Positions 25,250-37,478 of a stretch of 64,000 nucleotides of DNA are shown here, in pieces (position 1 is the first letter of the stretch; every line of letters begins with the position of its first letter). The DNA is taken from contig CAJQUW010006252.1 in NCBI GenBank assembly GCA_907163375.1, positions 62,001 to 126,000 on the forward strand, given 5' to 3'. Position numbers and translations under genes: made by a program. This DNA comes from Prostheceraeus crozeri (taxonomy: Eukaryota > Platyhelminthes > Polycladida > Euryleptidae). The notes below the pieces were generated by a model. It was not told where the DNA came from. It saw only the letters and a program-made list of their open reading frames with translations, and made no database searches.

Positions 25250-26660
25250 GACAGAAGCAGCAAATTCAAAAAAGCTTCAAGCTTGTTTAATTCACTTCAA
25301 GTCAAACTAACAGTGTTTGATTCAAATCAAATTAATTGAACATATCCATGTACGTAATGTCAGATTGGTGCTATATCTTGTCCATGATAGATTTCAAAAT
25401 TCCTTTGCCAATGGAATGCTACTGCATAGACTTCTAAATGATAGTAGCAATTACTTCGAAGTCTATGGCTCATGTTGGACTGATCATGGATATCCATCGA
25501 CTGATTCAGGTGTAAATCGCCAATAGAACGGTCAACATAGATTTCCTAGGGCAAAATCAACTGTTAGCCTACTTTTGAAACACCTTGTATATGTCTAGCG
25601 CACAATAAATGTCGTGTTCCCTTAAAACATAGGGAAATGGCAGCGCTCAGGGCTTTGTCATCGTCACTTCCAATGAATAAAATATCTTCATCAACACGAA
25701 TCATTTTGCGTAATTCAAAAAGAAGATGAGCGTAAGTGTTCGTGTCTTTCGAATAATATATCATAGAAGGACCAATGAATGTTCGGATCCCTTGGTCCTT
25801 GTTCTTCAAGAGAGTTATTTCTTTAAACGTCGTAGTTGTCAAATAGAAATCACCGACATCAAACGTTGTATCTCTGCACAGGGCTGTTCCACCTTCTGTG
25901 GTTGTAAAACGCTTGACGTCGGTCGTATGTTGGTCATTAAACGAAATGTTTATGGGATAGTCATGACAAATTATACTTTGGAGGAATCTGTCTTCTCTAA
26001 GACCTCTTTCACTGTAGACTTAACTTCTGTAAACACACACCTATCTCATCAGTAGGTTTTACTATATGCTCCCTGTTATTACATTTTTGGTTATAAATTT
26101 GTCGCCGGTCACGGGGAACTTCCTCTCCTAAAAGAAATTTTGAGTATATATGCATTAGGATGTGACACCTCATCCATAATTTTATTCAAAGTTGATTTCC
26201 TAGCAAGTTGAGATGGTCGCTTCCGCTTTGAATTCGCATGTGGTTTTACATCTACGTCTTTAGTCTTATCAAGCCTGAAGTATTTCAGGAAGATGGGATA
26301 CCTTGTTTCATTCTCCTCTTCACAAATCTTTAGGTGTACTACTATTTTTCTAAAATTACTTTCACTGCGATTACTGTAATGAGAGCAAGATACTGCATAG
26401 ACGCTTTGAGGAGCTATCTCCCTCCTCACATTCCTCCTGCCATCTCTGAGATAAGTGAAGTACTGAGATTTCTTTCTGTCTAAGTGTGCCTTGCGACGGT
26501 TAGTTGTTGATAACAACGCTATTCTGGTAAACATGGATATCCATGAACCACATCCATCAACTGTGAAATCATTTCGTAAAGAATGGTTTACTAGGAAATG
26601 ACTCCGATCGGTTACCTTGTGGAACACAGTTCATGATGACATCCCTACAAGCTGAGGTTT

Positions 26661-27755
26661 TTGCGCATCCCTTTGTGATCATTGACATTAGTTTGTGGTG
26701 TTGATTGCGTTGATTGAGTAAATATCTTGGACGCTATGGCTATGCTTGAAATTAGTAGAGGAGATGGTGAAATTTCGTAAAATCCGTGAAATTATGTCAA
26801 CTTTGAGAGCCTGCTGTGTCCGTTGCAGGGCATGTAGGAGGATGGGGACTGAATTGCGCATCCTTTCTGATCATTGACATTAGTCTGTGGTGTTGGTTGC
26901 GCTGATTGAGTGAATATCTTGGACGCTATGGCTATGCTTGAAATTAGTAGAGGAGATGGTGAAATTTCGTAAAATCCGTGAAATTAGGTCAACTTTAAGA
27001 GCCTGCTGTGTCCGTTGCAGGGCATGTAGGAGGATGGGGACTGAATTGCGCATCCTTTGTGATCATTGACATTAGTTTGTGTTGTTTGCGTTGATTGAGT
27101 GAATATCTTGGACGCTATGGCTATGCTTGAAATTAGTAGAGGAGATGGTGAAATTTCGTAAAATCCGTGAAATTAGGTCAACTTTGAGAGCCTGCTGTGT
27201 CCGTTGCAGGGCATGTAGGAGGATGGGGACTGAATTGCGCATCCTTTGTGATCATTGACATTAGTTTGTGGTGTTGGTTGCGTTGATTGAGTAAATATCT
27301 TGGACGCTATGGCTATGCTTGAAATTAGTAGAGGAGATGGTGAAATTTCGTAAAATCCGTGAAATTAGGTCAACTTTGAGAGCCTGCTGTGTCCGTTGCA
27401 GGGCATGTAGGAGGATGGGGACTGAATTGCGCATCCTTTGTGATCATTGACATTAGTTTGTGGTGTTGGTTGCGTTGATTGAGTGAATATCTTGGACGCT
27501 ATGACTATGCTTGAAATTAGTAGAGGAGATGGTGAAATTTCGTAAAATCCGTGAAATTAGGTCAACTTTGAGAGCCTGCTGTGTCCGTTGCAGGGCATGT
27601 AGGAGGATGGGGACTGAATTGCGCATCCTTTGTGATCATTGACATTAGTTTGTGGTGTTGTTTGCGTTGATTGAGTGAATATCTTGGACGCTATGACTAT
27701 GCTTGTACTTTATCAATTTTTCATTCTGACCTTGCTTGTTGTTTGTAACCAGCCC
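26661..27755. repeat. Right inverted repeat: 192-bp satellite array
   Basis: This is the reverse complement of the left array. Unit boundaries fall at 26748, 26940, 27129, 27321, 27513 and 27705, a 192-bp period with one unit of 189 bp. A unique tip follows at 27706-27755, ending CAACAAACAGCC-type sequence that inverts the left tip. It is one unit shorter than the left array. The outermost units of both arrays share the same CATAGTCATAG variant, which indicates a common origin or ongoing conversion between the arms. Confidence 0.95.
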
Positions 27756-30610
27756 ATGAACGCGGTTCTACATCTCAGTTAGCAAGAGTATAACTTTTCA
27801 GTGGCAATTCATTTATGTTCAACTACATAGTCCACTAAAACTGATTTATGTTAAGGTTCATTGTTGACGTACATCCCATTCATCTAGTGGTTGATCTAGT
27901 ATAAAAATTATGACGCATTCAACTGGATCAGTAAGTCGGTCAAATTTTTGGCATATAATGAAACTAAAAGCAATCACCATAAATGCAGACAGTACTACGT
28001 TAATTTTCACCACGGGAACTATACATGAGCAACTAAATAAATTTCACAAAAATGATCCGGTTCAACCCAGTTTACCACATGAATGTCATAAGAATAACTT
28101 CTTCCAAGTTGCGACGTTGAATAGTGAGCGTTCTTTAAGAACAGTTTCAGTAGGTCGATTTAAGAAAAAGGAATGGCAGCTGACGAAAGGTGGTGTATTA
28201 TGGGAGTTAGTACTTTCATTTTAAGAAAATAAGCGGTTCTGCAGCCTAATTCAAACAGCTGATATAAAGTTGATTTTGTATTACCAACTCATGACCTGAT
28301 TTGATGATGACTGATCAGACACTAAATGACGTATTATTCGCACGCAATGTTGCGTGTAAATAACCGGATAACTGAGGCCCAGTTATTCCCCCGTGAAAGT
28401 GTGTACCAACAGCCGAAACCATGCAGTGAGGTTATTTAGACGAGACAATTCGTCGAAATACGAATTATTTTGAACGGTTAAATTTTTGTATGACATCATG
28501 ATTACTGCCAAATATTCTGCAAAATATTTTTTAGCAATGATCGCTAGAAGTACCTACTTCTTAGAAGTGGATATCCGTTGAACAAGTTACCCATGATTCA
28601 TTCACAGTAGGGCTATCTTATTCATATAGTACAGCTTGCCATAATCGAATTCACCGGAAATTTCAGAGTTATGTATTTTGCACATCATTATCTGCTGAAT
28701 CTGTCTCTTTAGCAATTATACAGCTTTCAATTTTAAATAAAATCGGTATGTTTGAGAAAAAAATTCAAAAATTTCAAGCGGGCATTGATTACCTTGCTTC
28801 GTAGTTCGGGTTGATGCTTGTTGACATCAGGTAAAATAGAACGAATCAGACACTGATGGTGCGAAATCTATTTATCTGCTCAATGATGGGCACTACAACA
28901 TGATGATTTATGTCAGTGATTATTAATGTGGGTCTATACATATGTATATGCACTTGTATCATAGGCTAGTGGGTATTAATGTAGGCCTACACATAGACAA
29001 CGTTAAGTTCCACAACACACCAAAAAAATTGCAGACTTACATATCTAGTTGACTTCATCATAATTTATTGTACTATATCGATCGTCAAGTTAATCGTCCA
29101 CCTATCATAGCGAATCTAACACCTACTTGTAATGACGTTGTTCGCTATTGCTTGTTATTTTATTTTTTATCTAACCTTATAGCCGAAGCTTAATAATCAA
29201 CTTATTATCAATTTAGAAAAGGTCTTCCTTCAACCAAAAAATGTACTATATGAACTGCAAGTTTACAAAATAACCACAATACATCTTATTTTGTGTACAG
29301 TATACATTCATAGAATAAAGCATGCGTGTGTGCTAGGATGAAACAAAGATCTATCATAAAGCAGAAAAATAGCAAGTGAAAAATATGAAGCCTTAAAGTA
29401 CTATTTTAAATTCTTCATTATGAGTGCCTACAAATCATCAAAATGTAAAGTTAACTCACTAATCTAAATGGATCGTTTCCTACAATCTGATGCAATACAA
29501 AAGTTTCTTTGGTACTTATGGGTTATCTCTCCCAAATTTATCTAGAATCTGCAAGAATCGTCACCAAACTTCGAATACACGTACTGAAGCATATTTTCTA
29601 CCTACATGCAAAATTCTATGCAGATCGGCAAGTACTTCTTGCATTAGAGACGATAACGTAAAGTGTAGCGATGTCAACAGCTTGATCTAACTTCGTCTGT
29701 TCGACGCATCATTGCTACTCGTGTATGCATTGTTCTCTCTACTTCTTCGTCTCATTCACTGTCATTTGAGGGATGTGGCGCGGTCATCATCGCTTCACGA
29801 GTTGTAGAGAAATGATTTTTTTGACCTTAAGAGCCTTCTGCTCAGACGTTGAGGTCACTGACAACTCAGATGAAGCTGCTGGCATCGCTGCACTTCAAGT
29901 CATCGCTTCTAATTCAAAAAGAACATATCCGATTTGCCAAAATTTGGTATGTGGCTAGAGATATCCTCACCTACGTGTGTTTAAAGTTTTGTGACGATTG
30001 ATTCATTTCTACGACTTTTGGACAAATTTGAAAACGTTGGGGATAACCCATAAGTACCGTTTTTTATTTGTGTTCTGCATTTGTGACATGAGTCTCATTC
30101 GCCTGACGATGACTGTCTGTGCCGTTCGAAAGGTCTCGCCTAAATAGACATTTTTACCGAAATATCACGGTTTTCGGCTTTCGTCAAATAGAAAATAATC
30201 AATCAAGCCGATTATTTGGCGAAAAAATGGAAGTATTTATTTCTAATCCTGGCACTCGTTAAATGAAGAATGCAAGTGTTAATTTCAGGTTAGATGGGAG
30301 AGAGACCGCAACTAGTCAACCAACTGAAGTAAAGTAATTTTACATGTAGTTAGCACCAGTTAGCAAAATCAATATGTTTACGATAAAATTATACACTGTT
30401 GAATGTAGGATTGGAAACTTATTACGCCGCCGCACTAGTTAAGTGTTTATTAACAAAGGAGAAACGTTGGTTTATTTTATATAGCTTTATAATATAAATT
30501 TCGTTGGAAGACCTTTTGTGAATTGATACAGCCTATAATATTCTAACCGATAAAATCAAATCTACGTTTGCTTAATTCAGTGTCCGATGTCCCAAATGCT
30601 TTCACTTGCT
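27756..30610. other. Right unique part of the outer element
   Basis: No gene can be named. A 104-codon frame at 27910-28224 (+) and frames near 29490-29690 and 29773-29958 (+) lack known motifs. The composition is AT-rich and even. Confidence 0.35.
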
Positions 30611-30932
30611 TCTGAATGTTTCGTGTTGATTTCCTTTTTTTCTGTTGTGAATATAGTTTTATTTTTCAGCGATTTGCCGGAAGCCGAGGAACTATTGTGT
30701 TAATTGCTCAATATATTCAAATGCAATTAATACAAAGTATCTGCAGCTTAAGGCAGGAGCATCATTCATCATCTGAATGTTTCGTGTTGATTTCCTTTTT
30801 TTCTGTTGTGAATATAGTTTTATTTTTCAGCGATTTGCCAGAAGCCGAGGAACTATTGTGTTAATTGCTCAATATATTCAAATGCAATTAATACATAGCA
30901 TCTGCAGCTTAAGGCAGGATCATCATTCATCA
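30611..30932. repeat. Tandem duplication, 161-bp unit
   Basis: Two nearly identical copies begin TCTGAATGTTTCGTGTTG at 30611 and 30772. Differences are few (for example GCCGGAAG against GCCAGAAG). The short frames 30616-30864 and 30777-30968 are products of this duplication rather than genes. Confidence 0.9.
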
Positions 30933-31473
30933 CTTTTCCTTATTTTCATCAGACCTGTCACCAACTAACAATCAATATTTTAGTGATCATTTTAGTCAAT
31001 TGAAATCTAAAACTGATCAATGAATGCATGCACAACTGGTTATCAACAAGAAGATGAAGTATTTATAGATTCCAGACAAAGATTACAATATGTTCAGTGG
31101 GCAAAAGTTGGCAAATGCATTAATATAGGAAAACAATCATATAACACCCACATCAATGTGTAGATAAATGAGTGGTTTACGGTCGTACCTTAACAATCAA
31201 TTAATTTCTATGCCAAATCAACTCTGACATTCTAACCATAGAAATGGAACTTCATCTATGATTTTGTCTTCCGAACGTCTACGGATAACTATGTGATTTT
31301 TCGCTGATTCATAGCTTTGATATAGCTATTCAGTCCCTTCCATTTAATAATTCAATGGTCTTCTGTTATCAATTGAGATATCAAATAAAACTGCTTATAA
31401 GAGCTGGCGAAAAAGTAATATCATAGATGTCCCCACAAATCATGCTTTGATTGCATACTTCAGTTCAGATAGT

Positions 31474-31641
31474 TCCAATTCGATTTCAGATCTGCCCAAA
31501 TGAATTTCAGATATCATCCACATGAATCTCCAATTGAATTTAAGATCTTTTCATCTGTGCTTCTAACAGATATCTGAAATTCAGCTAGAGAAATCTGAAA
31601 TCCATCTAATGTCTGAAATTCATTTGGAAAGATCTGAAATA
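31474..31641. repeat. Imperfect palindrome of TTTCAGAT words
   Basis: The left part holds ATTTCAGATCTGCCCAAATG and AATTTCAGATATC. The right part holds GATATCTGAAATTC and CATTTGGAAAGATCTGAAAT in inverse order. It can fold into a hairpin of about 75-bp arms with internal loops. It may be a small MITE. Confidence 0.6.
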
Positions 31642-31835
31642 GACATGGAAAAGGTGCAGTTGGTTACAAAAGTTGACATATAGGGATGATAAAGAAGTTT
31701 TCGGTCCTTGAATATTACAGTCATTTCAAACGACTAAAATAAGTCTCCAAAACAAAGGAGAAAACGTCAATCACCGAAAAATAAATTTCAAAATTTTCCA
31801 GTGGAAAATTTTCCATTTGCATCACTACGTCACAC

Positions 31836-34800
31836 TATATGCGCCAATTCTGCCTGTATATTGTGTAAAATGTAATGTTATTTTCATTCTGGAGTGCATC
31901 CGCAGTGTAGAGAGTTGGCGAAATACACATATTTGCCTTAAGACCTAACGCGCTGTTCTTTTTTTATGCATCCGACATCACGTTTTCAAAGATATCGAAA
32001 TGCGCTTGTCGAGATCCAAGGTTAAGCAGTTGGTGTTGGAGTTGAGATGCATGAAAGTACAGTTACAGTAAAGACGTAATTAAGTTTTAAAGTTAAAGAG
32101 AAGCTAGATTATCGGTGTCAACGAATTGGGGTGCACGAGTCAACCGTCAAGCTCGGCGTTACAATTAATGTAATATGAAGCCAAGCTCAACCGTTTGTGA
32201 AAAGTTAACCTTCAGACCAAGATCATTGAGTTGAAGGTTAATCTGGAGCACTTTACAAACACCACACGACTTAGTTATATCTATTTATGAGAAATTGCCT
32301 CTAAGTATTTCTATGATACGGGAAATCAACATCTATAGGTGTGGAAGACAAGGACGAACAACTTAAAGAAGAAATTGGAACATGCAATTAATGGAAAGAA
32401 TTTTCAAATTTAATTCTTCTAGTTAATGATGCATGTAAAACTAACATTTCTTCTTGCCAATTGATTACCCTAGAGAAACAGGCGTTGTCTTTTGGTCTTG
32501 ATTTTGGTACTCCACGTAGACAATCCAAAGAAGTAATCGATGCTGAGCTTGAACTGCTGATGCGTCAATTATGCAGCAGTACGAACTTTCTCAAGAAAAT
32601 TTGATGCCGGCACTCGCAAAGGTAGTTTATTCAACATTGCAAGCAAATTTTCTTCTTTTCGACTGACCGTTTTATGAGGCGATTGATCATGGATGATAGA
32701 TGGTCTTGGGGGGGGGTTAAGAGTCGTTAGAAGAAACATTGTCAAAAAATCGCCTGAAAATTCTCATTTTTTCGGGATTTATGACTATGGCAATCTTCAT
32801 AACTTTTACTGTTTTAACTCTGCTGCGTTTGATCAATCGCCTTTTATGAAGAGGTCATTGGAGTCTATATATTTTAGAACCTCCGTTGCAAGAAATTTTC
32901 CAGTTTGAAAGTTTAGAAAATAGGTGCCATCCTGAGCAGGGAGGCGGGTATAAACTTGCTTTTTCTAATGTGATATTTGGAAATTTGAATGGAATTAAAA
33001 GTTGGAAATTTGAGCAAAATACAGGTATATACAAAATTTCCTTGTAGTGCAGCCTTCCTGAAAACTGCATCTGTATGGAGTCTCTTTGCACTTTGTTAAG
33101 CCAAACAAAGCATGAAAACAGCCCTTATTATCCGAGAGCTTCTCCCACGGATCCAATTCCTTAACGCCTTAAAATTTTTGGATTTCATAAAGCTTAATTT
33201 TTTTGATCAGAAGATTGCTGTGCACTGGCTTGCTGTCTATGATCAAATTAGCAATTAGGGCTTATTTTGTAGCGAAACACGACCGCTTGACGGCGACGAC
33301 TGCACATGAAGTTTTTCGAAAATTATTATCTGTGTGAATAGTAAAGGGAGAGATCTTCCTAGTTAATTTTTTTCTCGCATATCTTTCTGTGGAAAGATAT
33401 TCGCTCATTTGAATGTTGACATTCAAATGGTGGGTATAAATGAAAGGAATTAGAAAAGAAAATATAAGCCTACACATATGAGGCAAAATGATTTTCCCAG
33501 GAAGCGGTGCTACGCGGTAGCTTGAGAGATAGGAAACATTGTTGATTTCCGCAACTATGCAAAATAAGGCTACATACGAAAGGCCATGCTGTACCTACAC
33601 CGGACAGTCTCGTATTATAATTTTGTGTGTTTTATGGCATGATTTTGTTCTTACCACAGATCACCAGAAATGCCATTGCAGGCAACCTAGCAAGCTCATA
33701 ATAGGCTTTAAATCGTTCATCAAGTTCAAAGAAGCAAAAGAAAAATGCAACATATTCCAGTAAAAAATATATTGAGACAAATTGGACACTTCTTCACGAT
33801 ATCAAATCAGACGCAATTAGACACCTCCACACACTCATACTGTGTGGGGGGAGCAAAAAAGTCTGGTAAACTCAATTCGAAAGCTTTTATCTGAGAAAAA
33901 ATCGGACCATGAAATTTCGAAATATTGGCATGTCAATGCCTACATGTACATAAAATTTTCCCACAGGATCTATCATACAACATTTTTTCGAAGTTGTACT
34001 GAAATAATTTACATATACAGCATTAAAAAACCTATTTAAATCAATACAAATACTATGAAATATCAATGGTACAATGTAGAATATACAGTATCTGGAGAGT
34101 GTCTGATGCCAATCAAATGTCTGACGAAACATTACAAAAGAATTGAATTTGACAAAATCATCATATCATAAAACATAAATTTCATGCTCACATAATTACG
34201 GATCGGTTTCATAGTTTTCATCTTACAAGCAAACAGTTATCGCCGTTCTATCAAATAAATACGAATTATAATTATGAGGTTCAATTTTCTACTCAAGAAT
34301 CTATTTCATCATCTCAACATATCCGTGTGGCATCCGTGTAGTAACAATTCGGTAAAATTCACAAACAAATGCACTTGAGGCTAAAGATTCGACTAATAAT
34401 AGTAGTAACGGATGAACACAATTACAAGAGCACGAACATGCGCCAATATTCTATTCTTCGATGTAATCATTCTAAAATATTCTGTTTAATTTACTAACAT
34501 CAATAAAATTTACCTTGTAAAGAGAACAGCGCTGCAATATACAAACCAATTACTTCTATACCTATCTTATTGATAGAATGCAAAAATTTCATTTATTTTT
34601 AACACTATTGAAAATGTTGTATCTCCACATTAAGCATATGGCAGACGAATTAGAGGCATATAAACTTATCACACCTCATTAAAACGACTAGCGAGTAATC
34701 CCAATATTGATTCAATATACCTGTAGATTACATTAATCACTATTTCTTAGATTACACTCTGTATAGTGCATACAACCGTATATATTCCTCACCGCAATCA

Positions 34801-35721
34801 AAGTACACATCAGAACAATAGTACAAAATAATCTTAACAAGAAAAATCAACCGGCTGACAGGCCGGTGAATCGGAGCGCAAGGTAAAAAAGGTAAAAGCC
34901 CAGCATACATTGCTAGGCTGCAGGATCTATATCTGACAATAACAACAAATAATAAGATAAAATTAAAGCTAAAATGTCTATCTATGTAAATGAGGTCACA
35001 ATATACGAAAGGAGTCACATGATTTTAAGTATGTATAGAAAGCAAGCAGCAAATACCTTTTGTTGAACAATTAAAAAAGATTCCTTCTCATAAAGGAGTG
35101 CCCTTCTCAACGACATTTGAAGTTAACATCGTAACAAATCCGATGTATATTGCACTTTTCATATTATTTCTTTTCCATAAATATTTGCAGATTTTCTTTG
35201 AAGGACAGAAAAGAAAATATCTTTTGCGGATTGCGAAAGTTATCTCATGCTATGTGCTATCAATCATGTCAAATTAATCATTCTCGACAATATAAATCGA
35301 AGAGAATCTCATGAAAGCTTTATGAAAACTCATACACTATCTCTGACAGACTGTAAGATCATGTGACATCCCATTTAGAGATCAAAGAAGTAAAATGAGA
35401 ATATGGGCAAGACCGCAAGAAGAGCGGAATGAAAGTCGGGAGAGGATAACACCTGAGAAGTGGCATATTCGACGAAAATTCTGATCATATATTCATCTAA
35501 ATAAAAATATTTTACAGCCAATATGGAACTTTATCTACATGAAATCGATGCTTAAAATCGAAATGTGTCTCGTCTGAGTCACTTTCTATCTTTGGAATTT
35601 ACATGAGTTGACACTTTCATCTCTAACATCTGAACGTCTACAATGAAAATTAACATAATTCAGGCATTTCATACAAAATTAATTGATGTGGCTGACCAAG
35701 CGGCGAGAGAGGTAAGTCATG
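31836..35721. other. No recognisable gene
   Basis: About 3.9 kb without a supportable gene. Frames of 60-88 codons (for example 34752-35018 on the minus strand) are unconvincing. Small palindromes occur near 33380-33425 (ATTTGAATG...CATTCAAAT). The interval lies downstream of the Vangl gene and may hold part of its 3' flank. Confidence 0.35.
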
Positions 35722-35964
35722 CTTCAAATTTGTCCGAAATGGAAATAAGTTATGAATTCTCTCGATCAATATTTATTGGCCAAAGAAACAGTGAGTTACT
35801 TTAAAATCTGACAAGGCCTTCGGCGTCCAGCGTTCTCTCTCGGTCAATGTACCGTGGACCCCGAAGGCTCTGTCAGATTTTAAAGTAATTTTCTGTTTCT
35901 TTGGCCGATAAATATTTATCGGGAGAATTCATAACTTTTGTCTCCGTTTCGGACAAATCTAAAA
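35722..35964. repeat. Fold-back MITE, ~100-bp arms
   Basis: The left arm (35722-35823) and right arm (about 35850-35964) are inverted copies. They pair through GACAAATTTGAAG/CTTCAAATTTGTC-type ends, CCAAAGAAACAG, and CTGACAAGGCCTTCGG against CCGAAGGCTCTGTCAG. The central loop is about 25 bp. A partial relative of one arm occurs at 59605-59723. Confidence 0.85.
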
Positions 35965-37406
35965 TCATTTCGATTCCATCAATGTCGTTATTTCATAATT
36001 TTAATCAAAAGCAAAGCTTTCATGGTTTTGGCATACTCTTATACAACCCAAATAATATGATAGATTATCTTCATCTCAATGTAATTTTTTAAAAAATTCA
36101 CAGAAACTCATTAAGCAAATAGAAACTTTATTAGGGATGAAATTAAATAGAAAATGTAGCAAGGGGCATGAATTATTGAATTCCTTTGTATTAACATTTT
36201 ACTGTATATCCAGCGCTGAAATAGCTTGATCCTTGAGAAATGTCGGATTCAGAATCTTATCGTCAACGGAGATGCAAGCCTCACAACAAACCTCACTTCC
36301 GGATACTAAAGAATACTTTGAAATTAAATGAACGAATTCTGATCTAGTGATGCAAGTCCAATGCTTTAATGAATAAAAAGAAAATCAAGACAGGAACAAG
36401 GATGTAGATGAAAAATGACAAGTTCGTTTTCAATTAAAATGGCCAGCATCTGTATCAAGAAATTCAATTATAGTTGACAAGAGGCATGTTCAAATTCTCA
36501 AAAATATTGAGTATACGATAACGAAGGAGATCCTTGATGTAAGGTCATGTATGTGATTGAAAAAAGGTGTTGCTAGTTGTCAGATTCATCAACAAAATTC
36601 AAAACTAAGATTCGGCACTCTATATTTTTCTATACTCAGATGATATATCTCTTTGCGGATAATATCTGTTCTATCAATAGTAAATTAACTATTTCTCTTG
36701 AGACAAGACGCAGAACCTCATGACTCGTGATAAAATTCTAACTTAACAATCAACTTTCTAGAAATTATCATCACAATGGTTATAACCATTGTGTTTAGTT
36801 GATGTCACTACAACAAGTCAAATTCCTAAGAGCTACAGGTTAGAGATATCATCTGGAAGCATCATATTCCTTCGTGGAACTCTTTTTAGCATTTTCTAAG
36901 CTCATGATCATTCTACAGTTAGCAGCTGAAGTACAACCTTTAAACCTCAGCAGAAGCAGTGTCTCCTTATTTCCTATGATAATTCTTTTTGTGTTGAACA
37001 TTCTAGAATTCTGAGTGGTTTCATAATATCGCTCAAAAATGCAGTTTTTGGATAACGAGCAAGCCCTCTAAAGAATGTCCTGATCTAATTGATATTTGCT
37101 TACAGTCTACTACAAGCGACTACTTAGATACTTTAACAGATTACTTTTGGTTGGAATCTTTAAGTCAGACTAAAGATTTCCGAATTTTTGGCTGAAGTTC
37201 AGGAATTAATAGCAGATGAAAGCAGGAGGGCATTCGCGATGAAAGTGCCACAATTTCTTGAGTAAATCTGGACAAAGTTCATATCCTGTCAACTGGGACA
37301 GTATAACCTTGAAAGCTTCATTTCTGACGACACAAAATCCACATCAAGATGTGAGTGTCAACGTGAGATTTGATGAGAGGTAAGATGAGATAGCAAATTA
37401 CATGTA

Positions 37407-37478
<72 letters not shown>

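Larger units (their letters stand above)
23516..25587 (-). mobile_element. Tc1/mariner-type element, copy 1, intact
   Basis: The element is 2072 bp and bounded by perfect 28-bp inverted repeats beginning CAAGGTGTTTCAAAAG (23516-23543 and 25560-25587). A TA target duplication flanks it (23514-23515 and 25588-25589). One transposase gene occupies 24185-25249 on the minus strand. The rest is non-coding apart from small frames identical in copy 2 (25317-25526 and 23583-23768), most likely chance frames preserved by recency. A 299-bp fold-back sits between the transposase stop and the 23516 end. It is inserted in the MULE transposase gene. Confidence 0.95.
23016..26627 (-). pseudogene. MULE transposase, split by a transposon insertion
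   Basis: Minus-strand segments follow a Mutator-like transposase in order. 26627-26109 is an open N-terminal part of 172 residues ending with PHANSKRKRP and STLNKIMDEV. From about 26011 to 25590 lies an open catalytic part with DTTFDVGDFY (first Asp, near 25871), IGPSMIYY, FIGSDDDKALSAA (second Asp, near 25664) and HLLCARHI (the C-x2-H block). The frame then meets the mariner-type element and resumes at 23513 with RYLQNKGHPIKFRTAIINDI. NNTQEANHKI follows, with the catalytic Glu near 23210, and the C-terminus ends near 23016. Besides the insertion there is a TAG five codons past HLLCARHI, a shift near 26110 and another near 23165, so the gene is inactive. Confidence 0.8.
18466..27755 (-). mobile_element. 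Fold-back MULE with satellite-array inverted repeats
   Basis: A 9.3-kb element has long terminal inverted repeats, each made of a non-repeated outer tip (starting GGGCTGGTTACAAACAACAA) followed by a head-to-tail array of a 192-bp unit. The left repeat is 18466-19754 (six full units plus a part), the right one 26661-27755 (five full units plus a part). The interior encodes a Mutator-like (MULE) transposase on the minus strand. The plan matches Drosophila FB-NOF, where tandem-repeat inverted repeats flank a MULE transposase gene. A clean 9-bp target duplication is not visible; TGAAC occurs at 18461-18465 and at 27757-27761. A mariner-type element has since inserted inside its transposase gene. 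Confidence 0.8.
16927..31827. mobile_element. 14.9-kb hAT-like element hosting nested transposons
   Basis: The left end reads TAGTGATAAAAATTTTCC (16927) and the right end, reversed, reads TAGTGATGCAAATGGAAAAT (31827 inward). Both are followed by GGAAAATTTTGAA. The exact 8-bp word CGTCACAC stands directly outside each end (16919-16926 and 31828-31835), which is the 8-bp target duplication expected of hAT elements. About 9.3 kb of the interior is a later insertion (18466-27755), leaving about 5.6 kb of the element's own sequence. I could not recognise a transposase in that remainder, so the element is either non-autonomous or too decayed. The superfamily rests on duplication length and end style only. 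Confidence 0.75.

Noticed and set aside
25317-25526. Second gene of the mariner-type element (69 codons, also at 56070-56279)
   Set aside because: Identity between the copies is explained by their recent origin. Tc1/mariner elements normally encode only the transposase.
18457-27764. 9-bp target duplication of the fold-back MULE
   Set aside because: Only TGAAC is shared near both ends and not in strict register, so I do not claim a duplication.
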